Source: Auanema rhodensis (taxonomy: Eukaryota; Nematoda; Chromadorea; Rhabditida; Rhabditidae). From it: a DNA stretch of 64,000 nt. The stretch covers positions 3,038,001-3,102,000 of the forward strand of contig OZ059896.1 in assembly GCA_964057225.1 (NCBI GenBank), written 5' to 3'. This document shows positions 25,101-38,803 of the stretch, in pieces. The position numbers and the translations under genes are program-made. Position 1 is the first letter of the stretch. Each line of letters starts with the position of its first letter. Below the pieces are notes generated by a model, which made no database searches, was not told where the DNA came from, and saw nothing but the letters and a program-made list of their open reading frames with translations.

Positions 25101-25331
25101 CCATCGTTTTTGCCTTGAAAAAAGGAATCTAAAAACATCTACTTTTTGCCAAATTATTTTGAAATTTTTCGAAAAAATTTTTGTCAAAATGTTTTTGGAA
25201 GCAATTTTGAGTGTACATGGAAACTCAACATACACTAATGCATCATTTTTCAAACGATCATAACTAATTTTTGTATTAAGCGTTTCTCAATGTAGTATAG
25301 TGCATTCGATGCGGATTTTTAAGCTGCGTCG
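22173..25331 (+). repeat. Trimer/dimer higher-order repeat marked by GCCAAATT
   Basis: The GCTAAATT to GCCAAATT change occurs at 22342, 23395, 24448 and 25150, spaced 1053, 1053 and 702 bp. Each such monomer follows one carrying CATTTTTTAAACG with GTATGGTGC and precedes a D monomer with TTAAATTTTTCG. The last interval has lost one monomer because a single D copy (24630) serves in both roles. The change removes a minus-strand TAG and opens identical 63-codon frames, which are not likely to be genes. Confidence 0.85.
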
Positions 25332-28300
25332 ATCTGTACTATCAGATTTGCGCTAGCTTGAAAATGCACCGAGATATCAACTGATATAAGTTCACACCTA
25401 TATCCTCGATTTTCACCCTGAAGAATTAAATTTTTCGTTGAATAACATTGTCTATCGTTTTTGCCTTGAAAAAAGGAATCTAAAAACATCTACTTTTTGC
25501 TAAATTATTTTGAAATTTTTCGAAAAAATTTTTGTCAAAATGTTTTTGGAAGCAATTTTGAGTGTACATGGAAACTCAACATACACTAATGCATCATTTT
25601 TCAAACGATCATAACTAATTTTTGTATTCAGCTTTTTTCAATGTAGTATAGTGCATTCGATGCGGTTTTTTATGCTGCGTCGATCTGTGTTATCAGATTT
25701 GCGCTAGCTTGAAAATGCACCGAGATATCAACTGATATAAGTTCACACCTATATCCTCGATTTTCACCCTGAAGAATTAAATTTTTCGTTGAATAACATT
25801 GTCTATCGTTTTTGCCTTGAAAAAAGGAATCTAAAAACATCTACTTTTTGCTAAATTATTTTGAAATTTTTCGAAAAAATTTTTGTCAAAATGTTTTTGG
25901 AAGCAATTTTGAGTGTACATGGAAACTCAACATGCACTAATGCATCATTTTTCAAACGATCATAACTAATTTTTGTATTAAGCGTTTCTCAATGTAGTAT
26001 AGTGCATTCGATGCGGATTTTTAAGCTGCGTCGATCTGTACTATCAGATTTGCGCTAGCTTGAAAATGCACCGAGATATCAACTGATATAAGTTCACACC
26101 TATATCCTCGATTTTCACCCTGAAGAATTAAATTTTTCGTTGAATAACATTGTCTATCGTTTTTGCCTTGAAAAAAGGAATCTAAAAACATCTACTTTTT
26201 GCTAAATTATTTTGAAATTTTTCGAAAAAATTTTTGTCAAAATGTTTTTGGAAGCAATTTTGAGTGTACATGGAAACTCAACATACACTAATGCATCATT
26301 TTTCAAACGATCATAACTAATTTTTGTATTCAGCTTTTCTCAATGTAGTATAGTGCATTCGATGCGGATTTTTATGCTGCGTCGATCTGTGTTATCAGAT
26401 TTGCGCTAGCTTAAAAATGCACCGAGATATCAACTGATATAAGTTCACACTTATATCCTCGATTTTCACCCTGAAGAAATAATTTTTTCGTTGAATAACA
26501 TTGTCCATCGTTTTTGCCTTGAAAAAAGGAATCTAAAAACATCTACTTTTTGCTAAATTATTTTGAAATTTTTCGAAAAAATTTTTGTCAAAATGTTTTT
26601 GGAAGCAATTTTGAGTGTACATGGAAACTCAACATACACTAATGCATCATTTTTCAAACGATCATAACTAATTTTTGTATTAAGCGTTTCTCAATGTAGT
26701 ATAGTGCATTCGATGCGGATTTTTAAGCTGCGTCGATCTGTACTATCAGATTTGCGCTAGCTTGAAAATGCACCGAGATATCAACTGATATAAGTTCACA
26801 CCTATATCCTCGATTTTCACCCTGAAGAATTAATTTTTTCGTTAAATAACATTGTCTATCGTTTTTGCCTTGAAAAAAGGAATCTAAAAACATCTACTTT
26901 TTGCTAAATTATTTTGAAATTTTTCGAAAAAATTTTTGTCAAAATGTTTTTGGAAGCAATTTTGAGTGTACATGGAAACTCAACATACACTAATGCATCA
27001 TTTTTCAAACGATCATAACTAATTTTTGTATTTAGCTTTTCTCAATGTTATATAGTGCACTCGATGCGGATTTTTAAGCTGCGTCGATCTGTGTTATGAG
27101 ATTTGCGCTAGCTTAAAAATGCACCGAGATATCAACTGATATAAGTTCACACTTATATCCTCGATTTTCACCCTGAAGAATTAATTTTTTCGTTGAATAA
27201 CATTGTCCATCGTTTTTGCCTTGAAAAAAGGAATCTGAAAACATCTACTTTTTGCTAAATTATTCTCAAATTTTTCGAAAAAATTTTTGTCAAAATGTTT
27301 TTGGAAGCAATTTTGAGTGTACATGGAAACTCAACATACACTAATGCATCATTTTTCAAACGATCATAACTAATTTTTGTATTTAGCTTTTCTCAATGTA
27401 GTATAGTGCATTCGATGCGGATTTTTAAGCTGCGTCGATCTGTGTTATCAGATTTGCGCTAGCTTAAAAATGCACCGAGATATCAACTGATATAAGTTCA
27501 CACTTATATCCTCGATTTTCACCCTGAAGAAATAATTTTTTCGTTGAATAACATTGTCCATCGTTTTTGCCTTGAAAAAAGGAATCTAAAAACATCTACT
27601 TTTTGCTAAATTATTTTAAAATTTTTCGAAAAAATTTTTGTCAAAATGTTTTTGGAAGCAATTTTGAGTGTACATGGAAACTCAACATACACTAATGCAT
27701 CATTTTTCAAACGATCATAACTAATTTTTGTATTCAGCTTTTCTCAATGTTATATAGTGCACTCGATGCGGATTTTTAAGCTGCGTCGATCTGTGTTATG
27801 AGATTTGCGCTAGCTTAAAAATGCACCGAGATATCAACTGATATAAGTTCAGACTTATATCCTCGATTTTCACCCTGAAGAATTAATTTTTTCGTTGAAT
27901 AACATTGTCCATCGTTTTTGCCTTGAAAAAAGCAATCTGAAAACATCTACTTTTTGCTAAATTATTCTCAAATTTTTCGAAAAAATTTTTGTCAAAATGT
28001 TTTTGGAAGCAATTTTGAGTGTACATGGAAACTCAACATACACTAATGCATCATTTTTCAAACGATCATAACTAATTTTTGTATTTAGCTTTTCTCAATG
28101 TAGTATAGTGCATTCGATGCGGATTTTTAAGCTGCGTCGATCTGTGTTATCAGATTTGCGCTAGCTTAAAAATGCACCGAGATATCAACTGATATAAGTT
28201 CACACTTATATCCTCGATTTTCACCCTGAAGAATTAATTTTTTCGTTAAATAACATTGTCTATCGTTTTTGCCTTGAAAAAAGGAATCTAAAAACATCTA

Positions 28301-28490
28301 CTTTTTGCTAAATTATTTTGAAATTTTTCGAAAAAATTTTTGTCAAAATGTTTTTGGAAGCAATTTTGAGTGTACATGGAAACTCAACATACACTAATGC
28401 ATCATTTTTCAAACGATCATAACTAATTTTTGTATTCAGCTTTTTTCAATGTAGTATAGTGCATTCGATGCGGATTTTTATGCTGCGTCG

Positions 28491-28661
28491 ATCTGTGTTT
28501 GTAAAAATTTTTGTCAAAATGTTTTTGGAAGCAATTTTGAGTGTACATGGAAACTCAACATACACTAATGCATCATTTTTCAAACGATCATAACTAATTT
28601 TTGTATTCAGCTTTTTTCAATGTAGTATAGTGCATTCGATGCGGATTTTTATGCTGCGTCG
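28491..28661 (+). repeat. Truncated satellite monomer (171 bp, 180 bp deleted)
   Basis: The monomer starts ATCTGTGTT, then jumps through TGT to AAAAATTTTTGTCAAAATG, i.e. from base 9 to about base 193 of the unit. Two or three junction bases are not explained by either side, as after end joining. It is the largest internal deletion in the array. Confidence 0.95.
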
Positions 28662-28975
28662 ATCTGTGTTATCAGATTTGCGCTAGCTTAAAAATGCACC
28701 GAGATACCGAGATAAGAAATAATTTTTTCGTTGAATAACATTGTCCATCGTTTTTGCCTTGAAAAAAGGAATCTAAAAACATCTACTTTTTGCTAAATTA
28801 TTTTAAAATTTTTCGAAAAAATTTTTGTCAAAATGTTTTTGGAAGCAATTTTGAGTGTACATGGAAACTCAACATACACTAATGCATCATTTTTCAAACG
28901 ATCATAACTAATTTTTGTATTCAGCTTTTCTCAATGTTATATAGTGCACTCGATGCGGATTTTTAAGCTGCGTCG
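28662..28975 (+). repeat. Rearranged satellite monomer (314 bp, net 37 bp deleted)
   Basis: After GCACCGAGAT the sequence repeats ACCGAGAT and then continues at AAGAAATAATTTT. The 46 bases that normally follow GAGATA, containing most of the hairpin dyad, are replaced by 9. The local 8-bp duplication looks like templated filler from slippage or microhomology-mediated repair. It lies next to another deleted monomer. Confidence 0.95.
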
Positions 28976-30028
28976 ATCTGTGTTATGAGATTTGCGCTAG
29001 CTTAAAAATGCACCGAGATATCAACTGATATAAGTTCACACTTATATCCTCGATTTTCACCCTGAAGAATTAATTTTTTCGTTGAATAACATTGTCCATC
29101 GTTTTTGCCTTGAAAAAAGGAATCTGAAAACATCTACTTTTTGCTAAATTATTCTCAAATTTTTCGAAAAAATTTTTGTCAAAATGTTTTTGGAAGCAAT
29201 TTTGAGTGTACATGGAAACTCAACATACACTAATGCATCATTTTTCAAACGATCATAACTAATTTTTGTATTTAGCTTTTCTCAATGTAGTATAGTGCAT
29301 TCGATGCGGATTTTTAAGCTGCGTCGATCTGTGTTATCAGATTTGCGCTAGCTTAAAAATGCACCGAGATATCAACTGATATAAGTTTACACTTATATCC
29401 TCGATTTTCACCCTGAAGAAATAATTTTTTCGTTGAATAACATTGTCCATCGTTTTTGCCTTGAAAAAAGGAATCTAAAAACATCTACTTTTTGCTAAAT
29501 TATTTTAAAATTTTTCGAAAAAATTTTTGTCAAAATGTTTTTGGAAGCAATTTTGAGTGTACATGGAAACTCAACATACACTAATGCATCATTTTTCAAA
29601 CGATCATAACTAATTTTTGTATTTAGCGTTTCTCAATGTAGTATAGTGCATTCGATGCGGATTTTTAAGCTGCGTCGATCTGTACTATCAGATTTGCGCT
29701 AGCTTGAAAATGCACCGAGATATCAACTGATATAAGTTCACACTTATATCCTCGATTTTCACCCTGAAGAATTAATTTTTTCGTTGAATAACATTGTCCA
29801 TCGTTTTTGCCTTGAAAAAAGGAATCTAAAAACATTTACTTTTTGCTAAATTATTTTGAAATTTTTCGAAAAAGTTTTTGTCAAAATGTTTTTGGAAGCA
29901 ATTTTGAGTGTACATGGAAACTCAACATACACTAATGCATCATTTTTCAAACGATCATAACTAATTTTTGTATTTAGCTTTTCTCAATGTTATATAGTGC
30001 ATTCGATGCGGATTTTTAAGCTGCGTCG

Positions 30029-33000
30029 ATCTGTGTTATCAGATTTGCGCTAGCTTAAAAATGCACCGAGATATCAACTGATATAAGTTCACACTTATAT
30101 CCTCGATTTTCACCCTGAAGAATTAATTTTTTCGTTGAATAACATTGTCCATCGTTTTTGCCTTGAAAAAAGGAATCTAAAAACATCTACTTTTTGCTAA
30201 ATTATTCTCAAATTTTTCGAAAAAATTTTTGTCAAAATGTTTTTGGAAGCAATTTTGAGTGTACATGGAAACTCAACATACACTAATGCATCATTTTTCA
30301 AACGATCATAACTAATTTTTGTATTTAGCTTTTCTCAATGTTATATAGTGCATTCGATGCGGATTTTTAAGCTGCGTCGATCTGTGTTATCAGATTTGCG
30401 CTAGCTTAAAAATGCACCGAGATATCAACTGATATAAGTTCACACTTATATCCTCGATTTTCACCCTGAAGAATTAATTTTTTCGTTGAATAACATTGTC
30501 CATCGTTTTTGCCTTGAAAAAAGAAATCTAAAAACATCTACTTTTTGCTAAATTATTCTCAAATTTTTCGAAAAAATTTTTGTCAAAATGTTTTTGGAAG
30601 CAATTTTGAGTGTACATGGAAACTCAACATACACTAATGCATCATTTTTCAAACGATCATAACTAATTTTTGTATTTAGCTTTTCTCAATGTAGTATAGT
30701 GCATTCGATGCGGATTTTTAAGCTGCGTCCATCTGTGTTATCAGATTTGCGCTAGCTTAAAAATGCACCGAGATATCAACTGATATAAGTTCACACTTAT
30801 ATCCTCGATTTTCACCCTGAAGAATTAATTTTTTCGTTGAATAACATTGTCCATCGTTTTTGCCTTGAAAAAAGGAATCTAAAAACATCTACTTTTTGCT
30901 AAATTATTTTGAAATTTTTCGAAAAAATTTTTGTCAAAATGTTTTTGGAAGCAATTTTGAGTGTACATGGAAACTCAACATACACTAATGCATCATTTTT
31001 CAAACGATCATAACTAATATTTGTATTTAGCTTTTCTCAATGTAATATAGTGCATTCGATGCGGATTTTTAAGCTGCGTCGATCTGTGTTATCAGATTTG
31101 CGCTAGCTTAAAAATGCACCGAGATATCAACTGATATAAGTTCACACTTATATCCTCGATTTTCACCCTGAAGAATTAATTTTTTCGTTGAATAACATTG
31201 TCCATCGTTTTTGCCTTGAAAAAAGGAATCTAAAAACATCTACTTTTTGCTAAATTATTCTCAAATTTTTCGAAAAAATTTTTGTCAAAATGTTTTTGGA
31301 AGCAATTTTGAGTGTACATGGAAACTCAACATACACTAATGCATCATTTTTCAAACGATCATAACTAATTTTTGTATTTAGCTTTTCTCAATGTAGTATA
31401 GTGCATTCGATGCGGATTTTTAAGCTGCGTCGATCTGTGTTATCAGATTTGCGCTAGCTTAAAAATGCACCGAGATATCAACTGATATAAGTTCACACTT
31501 ATATCCTCGATTTTCACCCTGAAGAATTAATTTTTTCGTTGAATAACATTGTCCATCGTTTTTGCCTTGAAAAAAGGAATCTAAAAACATCTACTTTTTG
31601 CTAAATTATTCTCAAATTTTTCGAAAAAATTTTTGTCAAAATGTTTTTGGAAGCAATTTTGAGTGTACATGGAAACTCAACATACACTAATGCATCATTT
31701 TTCAAACGATCATAACTAATTTTTGTATTTAGCTTTTCTCAATGTTATATAGTGCATTCGATGCGGATTTTTAAGCTGCGTCGATCTGTGTTATCAGATT
31801 TGCGCTAGCTTAAAAATGCACCGAGATATCAACTGATATAAGTTCACACTTATATCCTCGATTTTCACCCTGAAGAATTAATTTTTTCGTTGAATAACAT
31901 TGTCCATCGTTTTTGCCTTGAAAAAAGAAATCTAAAAACATCTACTTTTTGCTAAATTATTCTCAAATTTTTCGAAAAAATTTTTGTCAAAATGTTTTTG
32001 GAAGCAATTTTGAGTGTACATGGAAACTCAACATACACTAATGCATCATTTTTCAAACGATCATAACTAATTTTTGTATTTAGCTTTTCTCAATGTAGTA
32101 TAGTGCATTCGATGCGGATTTTTAAGCTGCGTCCATCTGTGTTATCAGATTTGCGCTAGCTTAAAAATGCACCGAGATATCAACTGATATAAGTTCACAC
32201 TTATATCCTCGATTTTCACCCTGAAGAATTAATTTTTTCGTTGAATAACATTGTCCATCGTTTTTGCCTTGAAAAAAGGAATCTAAAAACATCTACTTTT
32301 TGCTAAATTATTTTGAAATTTTTCGAAAAAATTTTTGTCAAAATGTTTTTGGAAGCAATTTTGAGTGTACATGGAAACTCAACATACACTAATGCATCAT
32401 TTTTCAAACGATCATAACTAATTTTTGTATTTAGCTTTTCTCAATGTAGTATAGTGCATTCGATGCGGATTTTTAAGCTGCGTCGATCTGTGTTATCAGA
32501 TTTGCGCTAGCTTAAAAATGCACCGAGATATCAACTGATATAAGTTCACACTTATATCCTCGATTTTCACCCTGAAGAATTAATTTTTTCGTTGAATAAC
32601 ATTGTCCATCGTTTTTGCCTTGAAAAAAGGAATCTAAAAACATCTACTTTTTGCTAAATTATTCTCAAATTTTTCGAAAAAATTTTTGTCAAAATGTTTT
32701 TGGAAGCAATTTTGAGTGTACATGGAAACTCAACATACACTAATGCATCATTTTTCAAACGATCATAACTAATTTTTGTATTTAGCTTTTCTCAATGTTA
32801 TATAGTGCATTCGATGCGGATTTTTAAGCTGCGTCGATCTGTGTTATCAGATTTGCGCTAGCTTAAAAATGCACCGAGATATCAACTGATATAAGTTCAC
32901 ACTTATATCCTCGATTTTCACCCTGAAGAATTAATTTTTTCGTTGAATAACATTGTCCATCGTTTTTGCCTTGAAAAAAGAAATCTAAAAACATCTACTT

Positions 33001-33889
33001 TTTGCTAAATTATTCTCAAATTTTTCGAAAAAATTTTTGTCAAAATGTTTTTGGAAGCAATTTTGAGTGTACATGGAAACTCAACATACACTAATGCATC
33101 ATTTTTCAAACGATCATAACTAATTTTTGTATTTAGCTTTTCTCAATGTAGTATAGTGCATTCGATGCGGATTTTTAAGCTGCGTCCATCTGTGTTATCA
33201 GATTTGCGCTAGCTTAAAAATGCACCGAGATATCAACTGATATAAGTTCACACTTATATCCTCGATTTTCACCCTGAAGAATTAATTTTTTCGTTGAATA
33301 ACATTGTCCATCGTTTTTGCCTTGAAAAAAGGAATCTAAAAACATCTACTTTTTGCTAAATTATTTTGAAATTTTTCGAAAAAATTTTTGTCAAAATGTT
33401 TTTGGAAGCAATTTTGAGTGTACATGGAAACTCAACATACACTAATGCATCATTTTTCAAACGATCATAACTAATATTTGTATTTAGCTTTTCTCAATGT
33501 AATATAGTGCATTCGATGCCGATTTTTAAGCTGCGTCGATCTGTGTTATCAGATTTGCGCTAGCTTAAAAATGCACCGAGATATCAACTGATATAAGTTC
33601 ACACTTATATCCTCGATTTTCACCCTGAAGAATTAATTTTTTCGTTGAATAACATTGTCCATCGTTTTTGCCTTGAAAAAAGGAATCTAAAAACATCTAC
33701 TTTTTGCTAAATTATTCTCAAATTTTTCGAAAAAATTTTTGTCAAAATGTTTTTGGAAGCAATTTTGAGTGTACATGGAAACTCAACATACACTAATGCA
33801 TCATTTTTCAAACGATCATAACTAATTTTTGTATTTAGCTTTTCTCAATGTAGTATAGTGCATTCGATGCGGATTTTTAAGCTGCGTCC
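30029..33889 (+). repeat. Class A higher-order block, partly copied at 38102-40909
   Basis: Monomers from 30029 repeat a trimer (A ending TGTTATATAG; one with GAAATC ending GCGTCC; one with TTTTGAAAT), with extra A monomers inserted. GCGTCC marks 30730, 32134, 33187 and 33889. The run 30029 to about 32.4 kb matches 38102 to about 40.5 kb at +8073 bp, and 32486-33889 matches 39506-40909 at +7020 bp, judged from shared markers. The two offsets show that the two blocks have since gained or lost different monomers. Confidence 0.75.
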
Positions 33890-35293
33890 ATCTGTGTTAT
33901 CAGATTTGCGCTAGCTTAAAAATGCACCGAGATATCAACTGATATAAGTTCACACTTATATCCTCGATTTTCACCCTGAAGAATTAATTTTTTCGTTGAA
34001 TAACATTGTCCATCGTTTTTGCCTTGAAAAAAGGAATCTAAAAACATCTACTTTTTGCTAAATTATTTTAAAATTTTTCGAAAAAATTTTTGTCAAAATG
34101 TTTTTGGAAGCAATTTTGAGTGTACATGGAAACTCAACATACACTAATGCATCATTTTTCAAACGATCATAACTAATTTTTGTATTCAGCTTTTCTCAAT
34201 GTTATATAGTGCACTCGATGCGGATTTTTAAGCTGCGTCGATCTGTGTTATGAGATTTGCGCTAGCTTAAAAATGCACCGAGATATCAACTGATATAAGT
34301 TCACACTTATATCCTCGATTTTCACCCTGAAGAATTAATTTTTTCGTTGAATAACATTGTCCATCGTTTTTGCCTTGAAAAAAGGAATCTAAGAACATCT
34401 ACTTTTTGCTAAATTATTCTCAAATTTTTCGAAAAAATTTTTGTCAAAATGTTTTTGGAAGCAATTTTGAGTGTACATGGAAACTCAACATACACTAGTG
34501 CATCATTTTTCAAACGATCATAACTAATTTTTGTATTTAGCTTTTCTCAATGTAGTATAGTGCATTCGATGCGGATTTTTAAGCTGCGTCGATCTGTGTT
34601 ATCAGATTTGCGCTAGCTTAAAAATGCACCGAGATATCAACTGATATAAGTTTACACTTATATCCTCGATTTTCACCCTGAAGAAATAATTTTTTCGTTG
34701 AATAACATTGTCCATCGTTTTTGCCTTGAAAAAAGGAATCTAAAAACATCTACTTTTTGCTAAATTATTTTAAAATTTTTCGAAAAAATTTTTGTCAAAA
34801 TGTTTTTGGAAGCAATTTTGAGTGTACATGGAAACTCAACATACACTAATGCATCATTTTTCAAACGATCATAACTAATTTTTGTATTTAGCTTTTCTCA
34901 ATGTAGTATAGTGCATTCGATGCGGATTTTTAAGCTGCGTCCATCTGTGTTATCAGATTTGCGCTAGCTTAAAAATGCACCGAGATATCAACTGATATAA
35001 GTTCACACTTATATCCTCGATTTTCACCCTGAAGAATTAATTTTTTCGTTGAATAACATTGTCCATCGTTTTTGCCTTGAAAAAAGGAATCTAAAAACAT
35101 CTACTTTTTGCTAAATTATTTTAAAATTTTTCGAAAAAATTTTTGTCAAAATGTTTTTGGAAGCAATTTTGAGTGTACATGGAAACTCAACATACACTAA
35201 TGCATCATTTTTCAAACGATCATAACTAATTTTTGTATTCAGCTTTTCTCAATGTTATATAGTGCACTCGATGCGGATTTTTAAGCTGCGTCG

Positions 35294-38200
35294 ATCTGTG
35301 TTATGAGATTTGCGCTAGCTTAAAAATGCACCGAGATATCAACTGATATAAGTTCACACTTATATCCTCGATTTTCACCCTGAAGAATTAATTTTTTCGT
35401 TGAATAACATTGTCCATCGTTTTTGCCTTGAAAAAAGGAATCTAAGAACATCTACTTTTTGCTAAATTATTCTCAAATTTTTCGAAAAAATTTTTGTCAA
35501 AATGTTTTTGGAAGCAATTTTGAGTGTACATGGAAACTCAACATACACTAGTGCATCATTTTTCAAACGATCATAACTAATTTTTGTATTTAGCTTTTCT
35601 CAATGTAGTATAGTGCATTCGATGCGGATTTTTAAGCTGCGTCGATCTGTGTTATCAGATTTGCGCTAGCTTAAAAATGCACCGAGATATCAACTGATAT
35701 AAGTTTACACTTATATCCTCGATTTTCACCCTGAAGAAATAATTTTTTCGTTGAATAACATTGTCCATCGTTTTTGCCTTGAAAAAAGGAATCTAAAAAC
35801 ATCTACTTTTTGCTAAATTATTTTAAAATTTTTCGAAAAAATTTTTGTCAAAATGTTTTTGGAAGCAATTTTGAGTGTACATGGAAACTCAACATACACT
35901 AATGCATCATTTTTCAAACGATCATAACTAATTTTTGTATTTAGCGTTTCTCAATGTAGTATAGTGCATTCGATGCGGATTTTTAAGCTGCGTCGATCTG
36001 TACTATCAGATTTGCGCTAGCTTGAAAATGCACCGAGATATCAACTGATATAAGTTCACACCTATATCCTCGATTTTCACCCTGAAGAATTAATTTTTTC
36101 GTTAAATAACATTGTCTATCGTTTTTGCCTTGAAAAAAGGAATCTAAAAACATCTACTTTTTGCTAAATTATTTTGAAATTTTTCGAAAAAATTTTTGTC
36201 AAAATGTTTTTGGAAGCAATTTTGAGTGTACATGGAAACTCAACATACACTAATGCATCATTTTTCAAACGATCATAACTAATTTTTGTATTTAGCTTTT
36301 CTCAATGTTATATAGTGCATTCGATGCGGATTTTTAAGCTGCGTCGATCTGTGTTATCAGATTTGCGCTAGCTTAAAAATGCACCGAGATATCAACTGAT
36401 ATAAGTTCACACTTATATCCTCGATTTTCACCCTGAAGAATTAATTTTTTCGTTGAATAACATTGTCCATCGTTTTTGCCTTGAAAAAAGGAATCTAAAA
36501 ACATCTACTTTTTGCTAAATTATTCTCAAATTTTTCGAAAAAATTTTTGTCAAAATGTTTTTGGAAGCAATTTTGAGTGTACATGGAAACTCAACATACA
36601 CTAATGCATCATTTTTCAAACGATCATAACTAATTTTTGTATTTAGCTTTTCTCAATGTTATATAGTGCATTCGATGCGGATTTTTAAGCTGCGTCGATC
36701 TGTGTTATCAGATTTGCGCTAGCTTAAAAATGCACCGAGATATCAACTGATATAAGTTCACACTTATATCCTCGATTTTCACCCTGAAGAATTAATTTTT
36801 TCGTTGAATAACATTGTCCATCGTTTTTGCCTTGAAAAAAGAAATCTAAAAACATCTACTTTTTGCTAAATTATTCTCAAATTTTTCGAAAAAATTTTTG
36901 TCAAAATGTTTTTGGAAGCAATTTTGAGTGTACATGGAAACTCAACATACACTAATGCATCATTTTTCAAACGATCATAACTAATTTTTGTATTCAGCTT
37001 TTCTCAATGTTATATAGTGCACTCGATGCGGATTTTTAAGCTGCGTCGATCTGTGTTATGAGATTTGCGCTAGCTTAAAAATGCACCGAGATATCAACTG
37101 ATATAAGTTCACACTTATATCCTCGATTTTCACCCTGAAGAATTAATTTTTTCGTTGAATAACATTGTCCATCGTTTTTGCCTTGAAAAAAGGAATCTAA
37201 GAACATCTACTTTTTGCTAAATTATTCTCAAATTTTTCGAAAAAATTTTTGTCAAAATGTTTTTGGAAGCAATTTTGAGTGTACATGGAAACTCAACATA
37301 CACTAGTGCATCATTTTTCAAACGATCATAACTAATTTTTGTATTTAGCTTTTCTCAATGTAGTATAGTGCATTCGATGCGGATTTTTAAGCTGCGTCGA
37401 TCTGTGTTATCAGATTTGCGCTAGCTTAAAAATGCACCGAGATATCAACTGATATAAGTTTACACTTATATCCTCGATTTTCACCCTGAAGAAATAATTT
37501 TTTCGTTGAATAACATTGTCCATCGTTTTTGCCTTGAAAAAAGGAATCTAAAAACATCTACTTTTTGCTAAATTATTTTAAAATTTTTCGAAAAAATTTT
37601 TGTCAAAATGTTTTTGGAAGCAATTTTGAGTGTACATGGAAACTCAACATACACTAATGCATCATTTTTCAAACGATCATAACTAATTTTTGTATTTAGC
37701 GTTTCTCAATGTAGTATAGTGCATTCGATGCGGATTTTTAAGCTGCGTCGATCTGTACTATCAGATTTGCGCTAGCTTGAAAATGCACCGAGATATCAAC
37801 TGATATAAGTTCACACCTATATCCTCGATTTTCACCCTGAAGAATTAATTTTTTCGTTAAATAACATTGTCTATCGTTTTTGCCTTGAAAAAAGGAATCT
37901 AAAAACATCTACTTTTTGCTAAATTATTTTGAAATTTTTCGAAAAAATTTTTGTCAAAATGTTTTTGGAAGCAATTTTGAGTGTACATGGAAACTCAACA
38001 TACACTAATGCATCATTTTTCAAACGATCATAACTAATTTTTGTATTTAGCTTTTCTCAATGTTATATAGTGCATTCGATGCGGATTTTTAAGCTGCGTC
38101 GATCTGTGTTATCAGATTTGCGCTAGCTTAAAAATGCACCGAGATATCAACTGATATAAGTTCACACTTATATCCTCGATTTTCACCCTGAAGAATTAAT

Positions 38201-38803
38201 TTTTTCGTTGAATAACATTGTCCATCGTTTTTGCCTTGAAAAAAGGAATCTAAAAACATCTACTTTTTGCTAAATTATTCTCAAATTTTTCGAAAAAATT
38301 TTTGTCAAAATGTTTTTGGAAGCAATTTTGAGTGTACATGGAAACTCAACATACACTAATGCATCATTTTTCAAACGATCATAACTAATTTTTGTATTTA
38401 GCTTTTCTCAATGTTATATAGTGCATTCGATGCGGATTTTTAAGCTGCGTCGATCTGTGTTATCAGATTTGCGCTAGCTTAAAAATGCACCGAGATATCA
38501 ACTGATATAAGTTCACACTTATATCCTCGATTTTCACCCTGAAGAATTAATTTTTTCGTTGAATAACATTGTCCATCGTTTTTGCCTTGAAAAAAGAAAT
38601 CTAAAAACATCTACTTTTTGCTAAATTATTCTCAAATTTTTCGAAAAAATTTTTGTCAAAATGTTTTTGGAAGCAATTTTGAGTGTACATGGAAACTCAA
38701 CATACACTAATGCATCATTTTTCAAACGATCATAACTAATTTTTGTATTTAGCTTTTCTCAATGTAGTATAGTGCATTCGATGCGGATTTTTAAGCTGCG
38801 TCC
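35294..38803 (+). repeat. Tandem 5-monomer higher-order repeat (1755 bp x 2)
   Basis: The order GTTATGAG monomer with AAGAAC and CACTAGTGC, then a C-like one with ATTTTAAAAT, then D, A and A(GAAATC) occurs at 35294-37048 and again at 37049-38803. CACTAGTGC is at 35551 and 37306, 1755 bp apart; an earlier copy is at 34498, 1053 bp before. The monomer 36698-37048 is chimeric: an A (GAAATC) first half joined to a TCAGCTTTTCT/GCACTCG ending. Confidence 0.85.

Larger units (their letters stand above)
16557..28490 (+). repeat. 351-bp satellite array, second segment (34 monomers)
   Basis: Thirty-four head-to-tail monomers with exact 351-bp phase from 16557 to 28491. It includes a clean 6-monomer higher-order repeat (17259-21470) and a 3-monomer one (about 22173-25331). 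From 22.5 to 26.7 kb a D subtype with ATTAAATTTTTCG and the TTAAGCGTTT ending dominate. From about 27.0 kb, variants GTTATGAG, CTGAAAAC, ATTTTAAAAT and GCACTCG appear. No gene is supported. The 63-residue minus-strand frames at 22254, 23307, 24360 and 25062 are satellite-born. Confidence 0.98.
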
